From NCBI GenBank assembly GCA_947503005.1, contig CANNCA010000005.1, forward strand, positions 124,001 to 188,000: a stretch of DNA of 64,000 nt. The letters are read 5' to 3'. Position numbers and translations under genes: made by a program. Of this stretch, positions 52,791 through 61,383 are shown one piece after another. The first letter of the stretch is position 1, and the number at the start of each line of letters is the position of its first letter. Under the pieces are notes generated by a model, which saw only the letters and a list, made by a program, of their open reading frames with translations, was not told where the DNA came from and ran no database searches. Origin of the DNA: an uncultured Flavobacteriaceae bacterium. GTDB taxonomy: Bacteria; Bacteroidota; Bacteroidia; Flavobacteriales; Flavobacteriaceae.

Positions 52791-53123
52791 ATGAGTGATT
52801 TAGCAGACAAATTAGCAGCATTGAAGTCGACAGCAGTAAGCCAATTGAACGAATGTGGTGTATCCAATATCGACCATGATAAATTAGACGGTTACGTTAA
52901 TAGCTTGAAGTCGATGGTAAACAATAAAGATGCGACCTTGGTATCAGGTTCTGATGAATCTGAATTGGAAACCGTTAGAAGAAATTTCGTTGAGAAGAAA
53001 TTAGGTGTTTCTGACAAAGACAAAGCAATGACTGCAATAAATTCTGCTGCAAACAAAATGTCAAGTATACGTATGAAAAGCAGACCGGCATTCTATTACT
53101 TGGTTCAGCAAGAATTAAGCTAG
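52791..53123 (+). CDS. DUF2853 family protein
   Basis: A 110-residue small cytoplasmic helical protein. The second half shows the DUF2853 pattern: ATLVSGSDESELETVRRNFVEKKLG and RPAFYYLVQQEL at the end. The function is unknown. The gene is free-standing, with a 216-base leader region upstream (containing a small GGATTT/AAATCC hairpin at 52755-52768) and a strong terminator directly behind it, the layout of an abundantly expressed monocistronic gene; high expression is inference only. Confidence 0.8.
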   Translation: MSDLADKLAALKSTAVSQLNECGVSNIDHDKLDGYVNSLKSMVNNKDATLVSGSDESELETVRRNFVEKKLGVSDKDKAMTAINSAANKMSSIRMKSRPAFYYLVQQELS

Positions 53124-53146
53124 TCGTAAAATTTATTTTTTTGATT

Positions 53147-53172
53147 AAAAGCGATCTTCGGGTCGCTTTTTT
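53147..53172 (+). terminator. Rho-independent terminator with TTCG tetraloop
   Basis: AAAAGCGATC / GGTCGCTTTT forms a 10-bp stem (one T-G wobble) closed by the very stable C(TTCG)G tetraloop and followed by a T-run, 24 bases after the DUF2853 stop. Confidence 0.92.
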
Positions 53173-53231
53173 CTTGGTAAAAGTATTTCAAAAATAATAG
53201 TACATTTAGGCTGTTCTAATTGACCAGACCC

Positions 53232-55445
53232 ATGTATATAACCACCAGGCTTGCCTTGTTTTTTTTCGTTTTAGGGCTGCCCTATGCTGCTAATGCACAA
53301 AATGTACCTACCGTAAACACGAGTGAAAGGCCAACGGCTAATGCCGTGGCAATAGAAGTGCTCCCCACCATGGATGGAGAGGTTTTGAATGATCCTGTTT
53401 GGAAGGAGATCGAACCCTTTGGCAATTTGATTCAGGCGCAACCCAACTTTGGGCGACCGGCCACTGAGAAAACCGAGATTCGTATCGCCTACACCAAAGA
53501 AACATTTTACCTATCGGTAGTATGTTATGATTCGCGACCAGAAGCATTGGTGGTTTCCGATGCGCGCCGTGACGCCGACCTTGACAATACCGATGCTTTT
53601 CTGTTTATTTTGGACACCTATAAAGACGGACAAAATGGATTTGTCTTCGGAACCAATTCCCTGGCAGTAGAGTACGACGCTCAAGTGGATAACGAAGGGC
53701 AGGGTAATTTCAACGCCAATCGGCAACAAGGTGGAACCATTGGCGGATTCAATCTGAACTGGGATGCAGCTTTTGAAGTAAAGACCCAAGTAGGCGATTT
53801 TGGATGGAGTGCTGAGTTTGCCATTCCCGTACGTACCTTGCGTTTTCAAGCGGGCAAGGATTGGGGTATCAATTTCAGGAGAAATATTAGAAAAAGTAAT
53901 GAGATCGTGTACTGGGCCCCGATGCCCGTAGGGCTTGATTTAAAACGTTTATCACTGGCAGGCACGCTAACGGGGCTTGATTTGCCAAGCCCGGGAAACC
54001 TTAAACTGATTCCCTATGTTTTGGGTCGAATGGATAAAGATTTCACTGCCACCGACCCCAAAAATACCTTTGATGCTGAAATCGGCGGAGATATCAAGTT
54101 CAGTGTCACACCTAGTTTGACGCTTGATCTCACCTACAATACCGATTTTGCACAGGTCGAGGTAGATGACCAACAAGTTAACCTAGATAGATTTAATCTA
54201 TTCTTCCCAGAAAAAAGACCTTTCTTTCTAGAAAATGCTGGGCTCTTTAGTGTAGGAAGTCCTGGGGAAGTTGACTTGTTTTTTAGCCGCCGAATTGGTA
54301 TTGGAGACAACGGAAATATTGTACCGATTATAGGTGGAGCGCGCTTGTCGGGTAAATTGAATAGAACAAATGTTGGGCTGTTAAGTATGTGGACGGAAGA
54401 TGTAAGCGACAAGGGTATTGAGGAAAATAATTTCACCGTTGCTAGAGTAAATCATGAATTCAAAGGCCGCACGGCACTAGGTGCGGTATTTGTTAATCGG
54501 GAAGGCTTGCAATCGGACAACAATTACAACCGTACTTTCGCGTTGGACGGAAAACTGGGCTTAGGAAGAAAAGCCCGAATGTCTGGTTTTTACGCTAAAA
54601 CCAAAGATCCGAATGATACCATCAATGCGCATTCCTTTAAATTTCAAACTGATTATAATTGGAACAATTGGGAGCTACGTGCGGCCTATACCGAAGTCGG
54701 GGAAGGGTTCAATCCGGAAGTTGGTTTCTTGTTGCGATCCGCATTTCGAAAGCCAGAGGGCTTGGTGCTGTATCATTTACGGCCTAAAAACCCAGATGCA
54801 AAAATATTGGAATACAGGCCCCATATTTCATATCGTGGCTACTGGAATTTCGATGGATTTCAAGAAACAGGCTTTTTACACGTGGATAATCATTTCGAAT
54901 GGAAAAGCGGCAACGAATTGCATACAGGGGTAAATTTCACGACCGAAGGGGTAGTAGAGGCGTTTGATATATCAAGAAGAGGAACTGTGATGGTGAATCC
55001 CGGGGTGTATAAGCATGCGGAATCTCAAATTGTATTTTTCACGAACCAAAGTAACCCTTGGTCCGTGAATATACGTTCTGTTATCGGTGGGTCTTTTGGT
55101 GGTACGCGTTATCAAGAGAGTATTACGGGCAGGTATCGTGCAGGCGATAAGTTCAATGCCGATGTAACGTTTCTTTACAACAATTTTCAACTGCCCAATG
55201 GTGATTTCACCGCCAACATCTTGAGCACTAGACTATCATACGCTTTCAAACCTAATATCTACCTACAAGGCCTTATACAGCATAATACCACTGACAAGTT
55301 ATGGGCGGCGAACGTCCGTTTCGGATGGTTACAACAAGCCAATACGGGTCTTTTCGTGGTGTGGAATTACAATTTGCAAGACGGCGACCCGTTGAACAAC
55401 AGTTTTATTATCAAGTATACGCGGATATTTGATTTGGTGAAATAG
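53232..55445 (+). CDS. DUF5916 outer-membrane protein with CBM9-like N-terminus
   Basis: A 737-residue exported protein (signal peptide ending AANAQ). Residues about 40-230 form a carbohydrate-binding-module-9-like domain (MDGEVLNDPVWKEIEPFGN, EIRIAYTKETFYLSVVCYDS, GWSAEFAIPVRTLRF). The rest is a beta-strand-rich barrel typical of DUF5916, with the conserved NTDFAQVEVDDQQVNLDRFNLFFPEKRPFFLE stretch seen in family members, here split as NTDFAQVEVDD and FFPEKRPFFLENAG. The frame opens with TTG at 53220, but the ATG at 53232 directly precedes the signal. Family function is unknown; outer-membrane localisation with sugar or metabolite binding is inferred. Confidence 0.88.
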   Translation: MYITTRLALFFFVLGLPYAANAQNVPTVNTSERPTANAVAIEVLPTMDGEVLNDPVWKEIEPFGNLIQAQPNFGRPATEKTEIRIAYTKETFYLSVVCYDSRPEALVVSDARRDADLDNTDAFLFILDTYKDGQNGFVFGTNSLAVEYDAQVDNEGQGNFNANRQQGGTIGGFNLNWDAAFEVKTQVGDFGWSAEFAIPVRTLRFQAGKDWGINFRRNIRKSNEIVYWAPMPVGLDLKRLSLAGTLTGLDLPSPGNLKLIPYVLGRMDKDFTATDPKNTFDAEIGGDIKFSVTPSLTLDLTYNTDFAQVEVDDQQVNLDRFNLFFPEKRPFFLENAGLFSVGSPGEVDLFFSRRIGIGDNGNIVPIIGGARLSGKLNRTNVGLLSMWTEDVSDKGIEENNFTVARVNHEFKGRTALGAVFVNREGLQSDNNYNRTFALDGKLGLGRKARMSGFYAKTKDPNDTINAHSFKFQTDYNWNNWELRAAYTEVGEGFNPEVGFLLRSAFRKPEGLVLYHLRPKNPDAKILEYRPHISYRGYWNFDGFQETGFLHVDNHFEWKSGNELHTGVNFTTEGVVEAFDISRRGTVMVNPGVYKHAESQIVFFTNQSNPWSVNIRSVIGGSFGGTRYQESITGRYRAGDKFNADVTFLYNNFQLPNGDFTANILSTRLSYAFKPNIYLQGLIQHNTTDKLWAANVRFGWLQQANTGLFVVWNYNLQDGDPLNNSFIIKYTRIFDLVK

Positions 55446-55451
55446 GAGGAT

Positions 55452-56021
55452 ATGGAGAAACGAACTATTGTATTTCTTTTATGGATTGCTTTAGGATTTG
55501 CTTGTGCTAGAGAATCGAAGTCCGAAACCCTTTTCCAAGAAAACGTAAGTAATTGGATTATGGAAGGTGATGCCGAATGGCGTTTTGAAAATGATGAATT
55601 GATCGGAAGTCTTTCAGAAGGGGCCGGGTTCGTAATGACAAAAACCGCTTATGATGATTTTGAGTTGGAATTGGAGTTTCATCCCGACAGCACTATAAAT
55701 TCAGGAATTTTTATTCGATGCACCAACAGAGAACTCTCTTTCGAAGATTGCTACGAAATCAACATTTGGGATTTACATCCGAAACAAGAAAACCGAACAG
55801 GAGCCGTAGTTTCAAGATTTTCACCCTTAGAAAAAGTGGAAACCTTGAATAAGTGGAATACCTATAAAATCAAAAACCAGAAAGACCACCTACAAGCTTG
55901 GATCAATGGTATATTGGTTATCGATTTGACAGATCAAGATTTAATGAGCGGCCCAATTGCGCTTCAGGCTGCTGAAAAAGGGGAGGTCAGGTTTCGGAAT
56001 GTGAGAGTCAAGAATTTGTAA
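55452..56021 (+). CDS. DUF1080 (3-keto-disaccharide hydrolase-like) lipoprotein
   Basis: A 189-residue lipoprotein (lipobox LGFAC) with a concanavalin-like DUF1080 domain: LFQENVSNWIMEGDAEWRFEN, FELELEFHPDSTINSGIFIR, CYEINIWDLHP, WNTYKIKNQKDHLQAWINGI and IALQAAEKGEVRFRNVRVK, all at the expected spacing. Some DUF1080 proteins have been shown to hydrolyse 3-keto-glycosides. The gene is 6 bases after the DUF5916 gene, with an AGGAGG sequence (55444-55449) overlapping that gene's TAG stop and 2 bases before the ATG. Confidence 0.85.
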   Translation: MEKRTIVFLLWIALGFACARESKSETLFQENVSNWIMEGDAEWRFENDELIGSLSEGAGFVMTKTAYDDFELELEFHPDSTINSGIFIRCTNRELSFEDCYEINIWDLHPKQENRTGAVVSRFSPLEKVETLNKWNTYKIKNQKDHLQAWINGILVIDLTDQDLMSGPIALQAAEKGEVRFRNVRVKNL

Positions 56022-56056
56022 AATCGATATTAGTGGCCTTTAAATCTTTCGAATTT

Positions 56057-56497
56057 CTAGTCCGTTATTGAACTGAATATAAAGCTCAAAATTTCCCAAA
56101 CGAGTTCTGCTACTAGGTCGAATAAAATGTTGGAACCCCAAAACCTATTACTACTCTTTTTCTGACTTTTAGTCGCACGTCTTTCTCCTTTTGTGTTTCC
56201 TTTCCTTGCGGTATTACGTACGCTATTTTCCCAGAATTCTTTTTTGTTTTTATATATATGGTCTTTTGTCGGTTCTTTTTGTAAGACCTGTACATGATAT
56301 AATTGATCGTACCTTTTTCTTTTTAAGGGATTTCCTAGAACTTGAAATGCTTCATTTAGTTCGATGAACCTCTCATGGGCATCTGCAGTTTTATTGACGT
56401 CAGGGTGCAGCTTAAGAGCAAGTTTTCGAAAAACCCGCTTTATGGTAATCATACTATCAGCAGGTTCAACACCCAAGATTTTATAGTAATCTTTCAA
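56057..56497 (-). CDS. J-domain protein
   Basis: A 146-residue DnaJ-like co-chaperone. Residues 1-65 form the J domain with the HPD motif (KLALKLHPDVNKTADAHERF) and FQVLGNPLKRKRYDQLYH. The middle is Lys/Arg-rich and the last 20 residues (FDLVAELVWEILSFIFSSI) are hydrophobic enough for a membrane-associating tail. It lacks the G/F, zinc-finger and substrate-binding domains, so it is a type III J protein that would recruit DnaK to a specific site. Its stop faces the DUF1080 gene's stop across 35 bases, in which I see nothing. Confidence 0.88.
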   Translation of the reverse strand: MKDYYKILGVEPADSMITIKRVFRKLALKLHPDVNKTADAHERFIELNEAFQVLGNPLKRKRYDQLYHVQVLQKEPTKDHIYKNKKEFWENSVRNTARKGNTKGERRATKSQKKSSNRFWGSNILFDLVAELVWEILSFIFSSITD

Positions 56498-56512
56498 CTT
56501 GTCCTCACTTAC

Positions 56513-56971
56513 TTAAACTCCAAACTGGGTCAAATGGTGATCCAAATGTTTTGAGAAAAGGGTATTCCATTGTTTATCCGTCAACTTACCAAAAGCGGGA
56601 TTGTTGAGTCCGTTGAAATGGGCGGCCCCTAGTTCTTGAGTTTTATGCAAGTATTCGATGAGTCTTTTCTTTTCGACGTCAAAGTCTTTAGGTTCGGTCA
56701 TTTTAAATATGGGAGAAGTTGGTGTGTTCTTTTTATAAGGTTTATCGCCTAATACCGTGTTTTTGGCAAAAATTTTTACCATGAATCGGGCAAACGCATT
56801 GGGTTTAGGGTGTTTGTCGGTGTATGGAATTTCATAGGCTACATTGCAATGTGCCATCATTTGTGCTACATCCATTTTGCCCCATAAACGTTGGGTTTCA
56901 GGAGTCAACTTGTTGATTCGATCAATAGTTTCTTGGGTTTCTTTTGGGTCGAACAGATTTCGTATGGTCAT
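56513..56971 (-). CDS. DUF1569 family protein
   Basis: A 152-residue protein from the ATG at 56971 (the frame opens at 57025, but family N-termini fit MTIRNLFD). It has LTPETQRLWGKMDVAQMMAHCNVAYE and a C-terminal NPAFGKLTDKQWNTLFSKHLDHHLTQFG, the DUF1569 signature that resembles DinB-like four-helix proteins, with metal-binding-type His in MAHC and KHLDHH. Biochemical role unknown. It lies 15 bases upstream of the J-domain gene on the same strand, so they are probably co-transcribed. Confidence 0.83.
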   Translation of the reverse strand: MTIRNLFDPKETQETIDRINKLTPETQRLWGKMDVAQMMAHCNVAYEIPYTDKHPKPNAFARFMVKIFAKNTVLGDKPYKKNTPTSPIFKMTEPKDFDVEKKRLIEYLHKTQELGAAHFNGLNNPAFGKLTDKQWNTLFSKHLDHHLTQFGV

Positions 56972-57063
56972 GATGTCGTTGTTTATTGATTGCCTACAAG
57001 ATATTGAATTTTCAAATATCGACAATCACCTTAGATATCATAATGACGGTTGAATCCTGTTTT

Positions 57064-58026
57064 TTACGACAAAGAGAGTATCACATTTCCGGTTTTTTGA
57101 CCTGAAGCTACATAGGTATAGGCTTCCGCAACTTTTTCTAGAGGATAGGTGGTATCGATTACAGGTTTGAATTCTCTACTGTCAAGTAATTTAGCCATAA
57201 ATAGGATGCTTCGTTTACAGCTATGGGGAAGCGGAAAAATGACTCTTTTACCCCCTCTGAACCACGTAATCAATGGCAAATAAAGGTTTTGGGCATTAGG
57301 CCCCAATTCTGAAGAAATGTAAACCCCTTTGGGAAGCAATAAATGTTTGCATTTAGGGAACGAGCTTTTGCCTACGGCATCAAAAACAAACCGATATTTC
57401 TCGGTATCCTTTGTAAAATCTTCTTTTAAATAATCATAGGTCCTGTCGGCACCCAGTGATTTGATAAGCTCCATATTTTTCGTATTTCCGACCGCGGTTA
57501 CAACCGCGCCAAAATGTTTAAGTAATGGTACTGCCGCGGATCCGATAGCTCCTGTCGCACCATTTACAAGAACTTTGTCGCCCTCTTTCAAGTCGACCTT
57601 ATCAATAAAATTGTAGGCATAATGGGCGCCCTCGGCACTCGCTGCAGCTTCCTCATATGTTATTCCATCCGGAATTATGGTCAGAGCCTTATCCTCCCTA
57701 ATGGTCATACATTGCGCTTGAGATTGCAATCCTTCGTCATGAAATCCGAAGACGCGATCTCCGGCTTTGAATGCTTTTACATTTTTACCGATTGCTTCGA
57801 TTTGCCCTGCAAAATCTGTTCCGGGCACAAGGTCCTTTGGTTTGGTGAGTCCCACAAAAGCCCGTATGATGTATGGTTTTCCGCTAAGTATTCCACAATC
57901 TGTTCTGTTGATAGTAGTTGCATGAACCCGTATTAATACCTCGTCATCATTGGGGATTGGCTTTGCTATGGACTTTACCTCCAAGACATCTGGTGTACCG
58001 TATTTAGTTCTTGTAACTGCTTTCAT
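57064..58026 (-). CDS. Zinc-independent MDR oxidoreductase (quinone-oxidoreductase-like)
   Basis: A 320-residue medium-chain dehydrogenase/reductase. It has the N-terminal GroES-like fold (ATTINRTDCGIL, LVPGTDFAGQIEAIG) and the NADPH-binding VLVNGATGAIGSAAVPLLKHFGAVVTAVG. The zinc-ligand Cys cluster of alcohol dehydrogenases is absent, placing it with quinone oxidoreductases. It likely reduces quinones or enones in the cytoplasm. A TAACTTTG box (58047-58040) stands 13 bases before the start. A Crp/Fnr-type regulator is encoded immediately upstream on the same strand. Confidence 0.88.
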   Translation of the reverse strand: MKAVTRTKYGTPDVLEVKSIAKPIPNDDEVLIRVHATTINRTDCGILSGKPYIIRAFVGLTKPKDLVPGTDFAGQIEAIGKNVKAFKAGDRVFGFHDEGLQSQAQCMTIREDKALTIIPDGITYEEAAASAEGAHYAYNFIDKVDLKEGDKVLVNGATGAIGSAAVPLLKHFGAVVTAVGNTKNMELIKSLGADRTYDYLKEDFTKDTEKYRFVFDAVGKSSFPKCKHLLLPKGVYISSELGPNAQNLYLPLITWFRGGKRVIFPLPHSCKRSILFMAKLLDSREFKPVIDTTYPLEKVAEAYTYVASGQKTGNVILSLS

Positions 58027-58039
58027 ATTTAATAAAACG

Positions 58040-58047
58040 CAAAGTTA
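58040..58047 (-). promoter_or_regulatory. Bacteroidota-type -7 box for the MDR gene
   Basis: TAACTTTG on the minus strand matches TAnnTTTG exactly, 13 bases upstream of the ATG at 58026. The expected -33 region has no clear TTTG, which could indicate activator dependence; the neighbouring Crp/Fnr gene is a natural suspect but that is inference. Confidence 0.4.
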
Positions 58048-58123
58048 TACTTACTACTATTAGTGAATCATTGACTTTTGTTAAGAAATGAGCCGACTAA
58101 GCTTTACCTACTTCGCATTCCTT

Positions 58124-58753
58124 TTATTTCAAAAAAATACGTTTTCGAATTCTACTTAACGACTCCGGGGTGACACCTAAGTAACTTGCCAATTGATATT
58201 GGGGTACCCGATTCAATAGTTCAGGTCTGTATTTAAGAAGATTTAGATAACGTTCTTCGGCATTGGTAGTGATATAAGTCGCCAGCATTTCTTGATAGTT
58301 TACCAACTCTTTTTGCAACGAGTTGCGGCTCAGGGCTTCAAGTATCGGAAATCGATTGTACATCTCCTTTTTATTTTCAAGTGTCATGATTGATAAGCTG
58401 GTATATTCGACACAAGAGAGATAATATTTGGATGGAATCTTCTCAGAAGTGCTATTTGGTGAAAAAATCGAATCGCCCTCAGTATAGAAGAAAGTGGTTT
58501 TCTCCTCGCCATCAACAAGATAATACTGTCGCACGCATCCAGAAATTATGGAATAACTTTTAGCGCAAACTTCTCCCTCCTTTAAAATGTGATCTCCTTT
58601 TTTATAGGACTTAATGGAAATAAGCTTTAGCGCCTCATTTATTTCTTCCTCGCTAAAAGATGCCAAGTCTGAGAAACATTTTTTTATTTCCTTTTTTATG
58701 GAATCAGTTCTTAAAAGTTCTTTTGATTCATTCATTATAGATGTGTTGGTCAA
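58124..58753 (-). CDS. Crp/Fnr-family transcriptional regulator
   Basis: A 209-residue regulator with an N-terminal cyclic-nucleotide-binding-like beta-barrel (GDHILKEGEVCAKSYSIISGCVRQYY, GDSIFSPNS) and a C-terminal winged-helix HTH (VPQYQLASYLGVTPESLSRIRKRI). It lacks the Cys set of an oxygen-sensing Fnr and the full cAMP-contact set of Crp, like the many Bacteroidota one-component regulators of this type. An in-frame ATG at 58735 is an alternative start. Its gene lies 97 bases upstream of the MDR gene and 17 downstream of the SMP-30 gene. Confidence 0.88.
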   Translation of the reverse strand: MTNTSIMNESKELLRTDSIKKEIKKCFSDLASFSEEEINEALKLISIKSYKKGDHILKEGEVCAKSYSIISGCVRQYYLVDGEEKTTFFYTEGDSIFSPNSTSEKIPSKYYLSCVEYTSLSIMTLENKKEMYNRFPILEALSRNSLQKELVNYQEMLATYITTNAEERYLNLLKYRPELLNRVPQYQLASYLGVTPESLSRIRKRIFLK

Positions 58754-58770
58754 ATGAAATCAATGTTGTC

Positions 58771-59658
58771 TTAGCGAATTCCATTTACGGCCATTTCCAA
58801 GGTATATACAGAATCCATAGCGGTGATGAATAGGATATTTTGATTTGGCCCACCAAAAGTGACGTTTGCGGTCCATTTTTCTGGAACGGCTATGTGTTCT
58901 ATTTGAGTTCCGTTTTTGTCAAAAACGGTTACACCATCTCCGGTTAAGTATACATTGCCTTGATTATCCAGGGTCATTCCATCAGAACCCATGTCAGCGA
59001 ATAGTTTTCGATTTGATAGGTTTCCGTTAGCCTCAATGGTAAATGAATATGTTTTTTTTGCCCCATTATCCGCGATATACAGTGTTTGTCCATCAGCTGA
59101 TCCAATAATGCCATTGGGTTGTTCGTAACCACCTTCGGCGACAATACTTACCTCACCGATACTGGGCGTGACATAATAGACACGACGCTCTTCGATACGA
59201 TTTTCCGTAGGCTCCCACCAAGGTCTGTCGTAAAGCGGATCGGTAAAATAAATTCCGCCTTTTGGATCTACCCAAAGATCGTTTGGCCCGCCCAAAAGTT
59301 TATCCTCGAAATCACTGACCAAAACCGTTGCATTTTTTTCCATGTCAATGCGCCACAATTCATTTTTTTCATCGGCGCAGGAAAGTAAATTGCCATCATG
59401 GTCAAAATAGAGTCCGTTAGAACGTCCGCTGGGTTTCATCCAATCGGAGACGGAATTTGTACTGGCATCCCATTTTACGATTCGATTATTGGGTTGGTCG
59501 GTGAAAAAAACATCACCATTTTTATCCACTGCGGGACCTTCGGTAAACTTATACTCATCGGCAACCAGTGTTAGTTCTGCGCCTTCAGCAATGATGTTTT
59601 GCGATGCACAGGAAGCAGTAAGTAAAAATGTAGCTATTTGTAAAATAGAATTTTTCAT
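58771..59658 (-). CDS. SMP-30/gluconolactonase-like lipoprotein
   Basis: A 295-residue exported protein with lipobox LLTASC (start at 59658; the frame extends to 59682). The six-bladed propeller of the SMP-30/gluconolactonase family shows FTEGPAVDKNGDVFFTD (metal-ligand Glu), RSNGLYFDHDGNLLSC, GGPNDLWVDPKGGIYFTDP (Asn ligand), NGIIGSADGQTLYIADN and the final Asp in GSDGMTLDNQGNVYLTG. The Glu-Asn-Asn-Asp metal set looks complete, so lactonase activity is plausible. It heads toward a downstream Crp/Fnr gene and follows the D-aminoacylase-like gene by 39 bases. Confidence 0.88.
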   Translation of the reverse strand: MKNSILQIATFLLTASCASQNIIAEGAELTLVADEYKFTEGPAVDKNGDVFFTDQPNNRIVKWDASTNSVSDWMKPSGRSNGLYFDHDGNLLSCADEKNELWRIDMEKNATVLVSDFEDKLLGGPNDLWVDPKGGIYFTDPLYDRPWWEPTENRIEERRVYYVTPSIGEVSIVAEGGYEQPNGIIGSADGQTLYIADNGAKKTYSFTIEANGNLSNRKLFADMGSDGMTLDNQGNVYLTGDGVTVFDKNGTQIEHIAVPEKWTANVTFGGPNQNILFITAMDSVYTLEMAVNGIR

Positions 59659-59697
59659 TGAATTAGTTTTTTGAAAAGTCAATGTACGAATTGAAAT

Positions 59698-61347
59698 TTA
59701 ATTTTTCCATCCAGGCCCTTTGACAAACCTGCCTGAAGAGGTTCCCGTATGTTCTCCATCTTTTAGCACGTGCCCCCCGTTCACAAATACATGCCGCATC
59801 CCGGTGGCATATTGATGTGGTTTTTCGAAAGTGGCATTGTCTTTAATTTCTGAAGCATCAAAGACCACTACATCGGCAAAATAGCCTGTTTTTAAAGCAC
59901 CTCGTTTTTTCAACTTCAAATTGGTTGCGGGTAGTGAGGTCAGTTTAAAGATTGCTTCTTCTAGCGGAATAACTTTTTCCTCTCGAACGAAATGTCCCAA
60001 TAGTCTGGCGAATGAACCGTAAGCACGAGGATGTGTGCTTTGTTCCAAAAACACGCCTTCATTCGTATAGGATCCCGCATCGGAACAGATGCTCATGTAA
60101 GGCAATTTCAATTTCTTTTTGATGTTCTCATCGGACATCGAGAAGTAAACGACTTGAATTCTGCTATTATCTTCATAAATTAGATCAACCAAAGTTTCAT
60201 TGGCAGATTTGTTTCTTTCGTTCGCTACTTCGGCAAGGGTTTTCCCGATGTACTTGCGCATTTCTTTATTCCGAAAACCGACTAAAAGTATTTTTTCCGG
60301 CGGAACGTGAAAATCGATTTCGTCCATCATTTGTTTTCGCTTTGCGGGACTCTCGATGAGTTTCATTGTTGAAGAATGCCCACCTTCTTTAGCCCAGGCA
60401 GGAAGTACAACATTCAGTCCTGTTGAACTTGCATTGTACATGTACATGTCCGTTGTGATTTCAAGTCCTTTTTTTCTCGCATTTTCTACGAGTGTAATGG
60501 CACTGTCCAATAAATGCCAATTTGCATTTCCGGAAGCTTTGAAATGATAAATTTCTGCGGGAATTTTCGCTTCTTCCGATATGGTTATTAATTCTTTAAC
60601 GGCCTCCAATAATTTGCCTTCTTCATCGCGAATATGAGAAATGTACATTCCGTCGTATTGGGCAACTACTTTTGCCAATTCAATGATTTCATCGGTCTCG
60701 GCATGGCCGCTGGGTACGTATATGAGTGAGGTGGATAATCCTACGGCACCCTCTTCCATACCTTGACGGAGCAGCGATTTCATTTGTTCTAGTTCTTCTT
60801 CCGTAGGAGGTCTTTTTTCGATGCCGATAACATGTTCCCGCAAGGTGGCATTACCAACAAAGGAGGCCACGTTGGTAGAGATGCCTTTGTTCTCTAAATG
60901 ATTTAGATATTCTCCAAGGCTGCTCCACGGAATGTCATATTTGATATCGCCTTGGTTTTCTTTCATTTCCATTTTCATCCTGTCGCTCAGCGGACCCATC
61001 GAAGAACCTTCGCCTAGAACTTCTAAAGTTACCCCCTGACGGATATCTCCCTGAGAACGCCCATCTTCTAGCAATGATACATTTGCCCAGCTCAACATAT
61101 TAATAAAACCTGGGGCTATGGAGAGTCCCGTGGCATCGATTTCCCCTTTGCCAATTGCATTTTCAATAGTACCTACCGCGGCAATCGTATCTGAATTGAT
61201 GGCAATGTCTCCCGTATAGGCCGGTTTTCCCGACCCGTCTAAAATCAGTCCATTCTTAATTAGAATGTCATACTGTATTTTTTCAGGTTCGCATGAAGCC
61301 AATAAAATGACACTCATTACTAAGGAGAGGAATCGAGATTTTTTCAT
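59698..61347 (-). CDS. N-acyl-D-amino-acid deacylase-like amidohydrolase lipoprotein with altered metal site
   Basis: A 549-residue lipoprotein (lipobox ILLASC) of the amidohydrolase superfamily, D-aminoacylase branch: ILIKNGLILDGSGKPAYTGDI at the N-terminus, SxSLIYVPSG (GLSTSLIYVPSGHAET), YISHIRDEEGK, EIYHFKASG, SICSDAGSY and the C-terminal GRFVKGPGW. The His residues in YISHIR and YHFKA and the Asp in SDAG are kept. However, where D-aminoacylases have PGFIDxHxH the sequence reads PGFINMLSWANV, and their metal-ligand GNCG reads GEGS. The metal centre must therefore differ, so the activity could be changed or lost. Confidence 0.85.
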   Translation of the reverse strand: MKKSRFLSLVMSVILLASCEPEKIQYDILIKNGLILDGSGKPAYTGDIAINSDTIAAVGTIENAIGKGEIDATGLSIAPGFINMLSWANVSLLEDGRSQGDIRQGVTLEVLGEGSSMGPLSDRMKMEMKENQGDIKYDIPWSSLGEYLNHLENKGISTNVASFVGNATLREHVIGIEKRPPTEEELEQMKSLLRQGMEEGAVGLSTSLIYVPSGHAETDEIIELAKVVAQYDGMYISHIRDEEGKLLEAVKELITISEEAKIPAEIYHFKASGNANWHLLDSAITLVENARKKGLEITTDMYMYNASSTGLNVVLPAWAKEGGHSSTMKLIESPAKRKQMMDEIDFHVPPEKILLVGFRNKEMRKYIGKTLAEVANERNKSANETLVDLIYEDNSRIQVVYFSMSDENIKKKLKLPYMSICSDAGSYTNEGVFLEQSTHPRAYGSFARLLGHFVREEKVIPLEEAIFKLTSLPATNLKLKKRGALKTGYFADVVVFDASEIKDNATFEKPHQYATGMRHVFVNGGHVLKDGEHTGTSSGRFVKGPGWKN

Positions 61348-61383
61348 AATGCGATATTTATGATTAGTTGTTGTCGAACAGCG

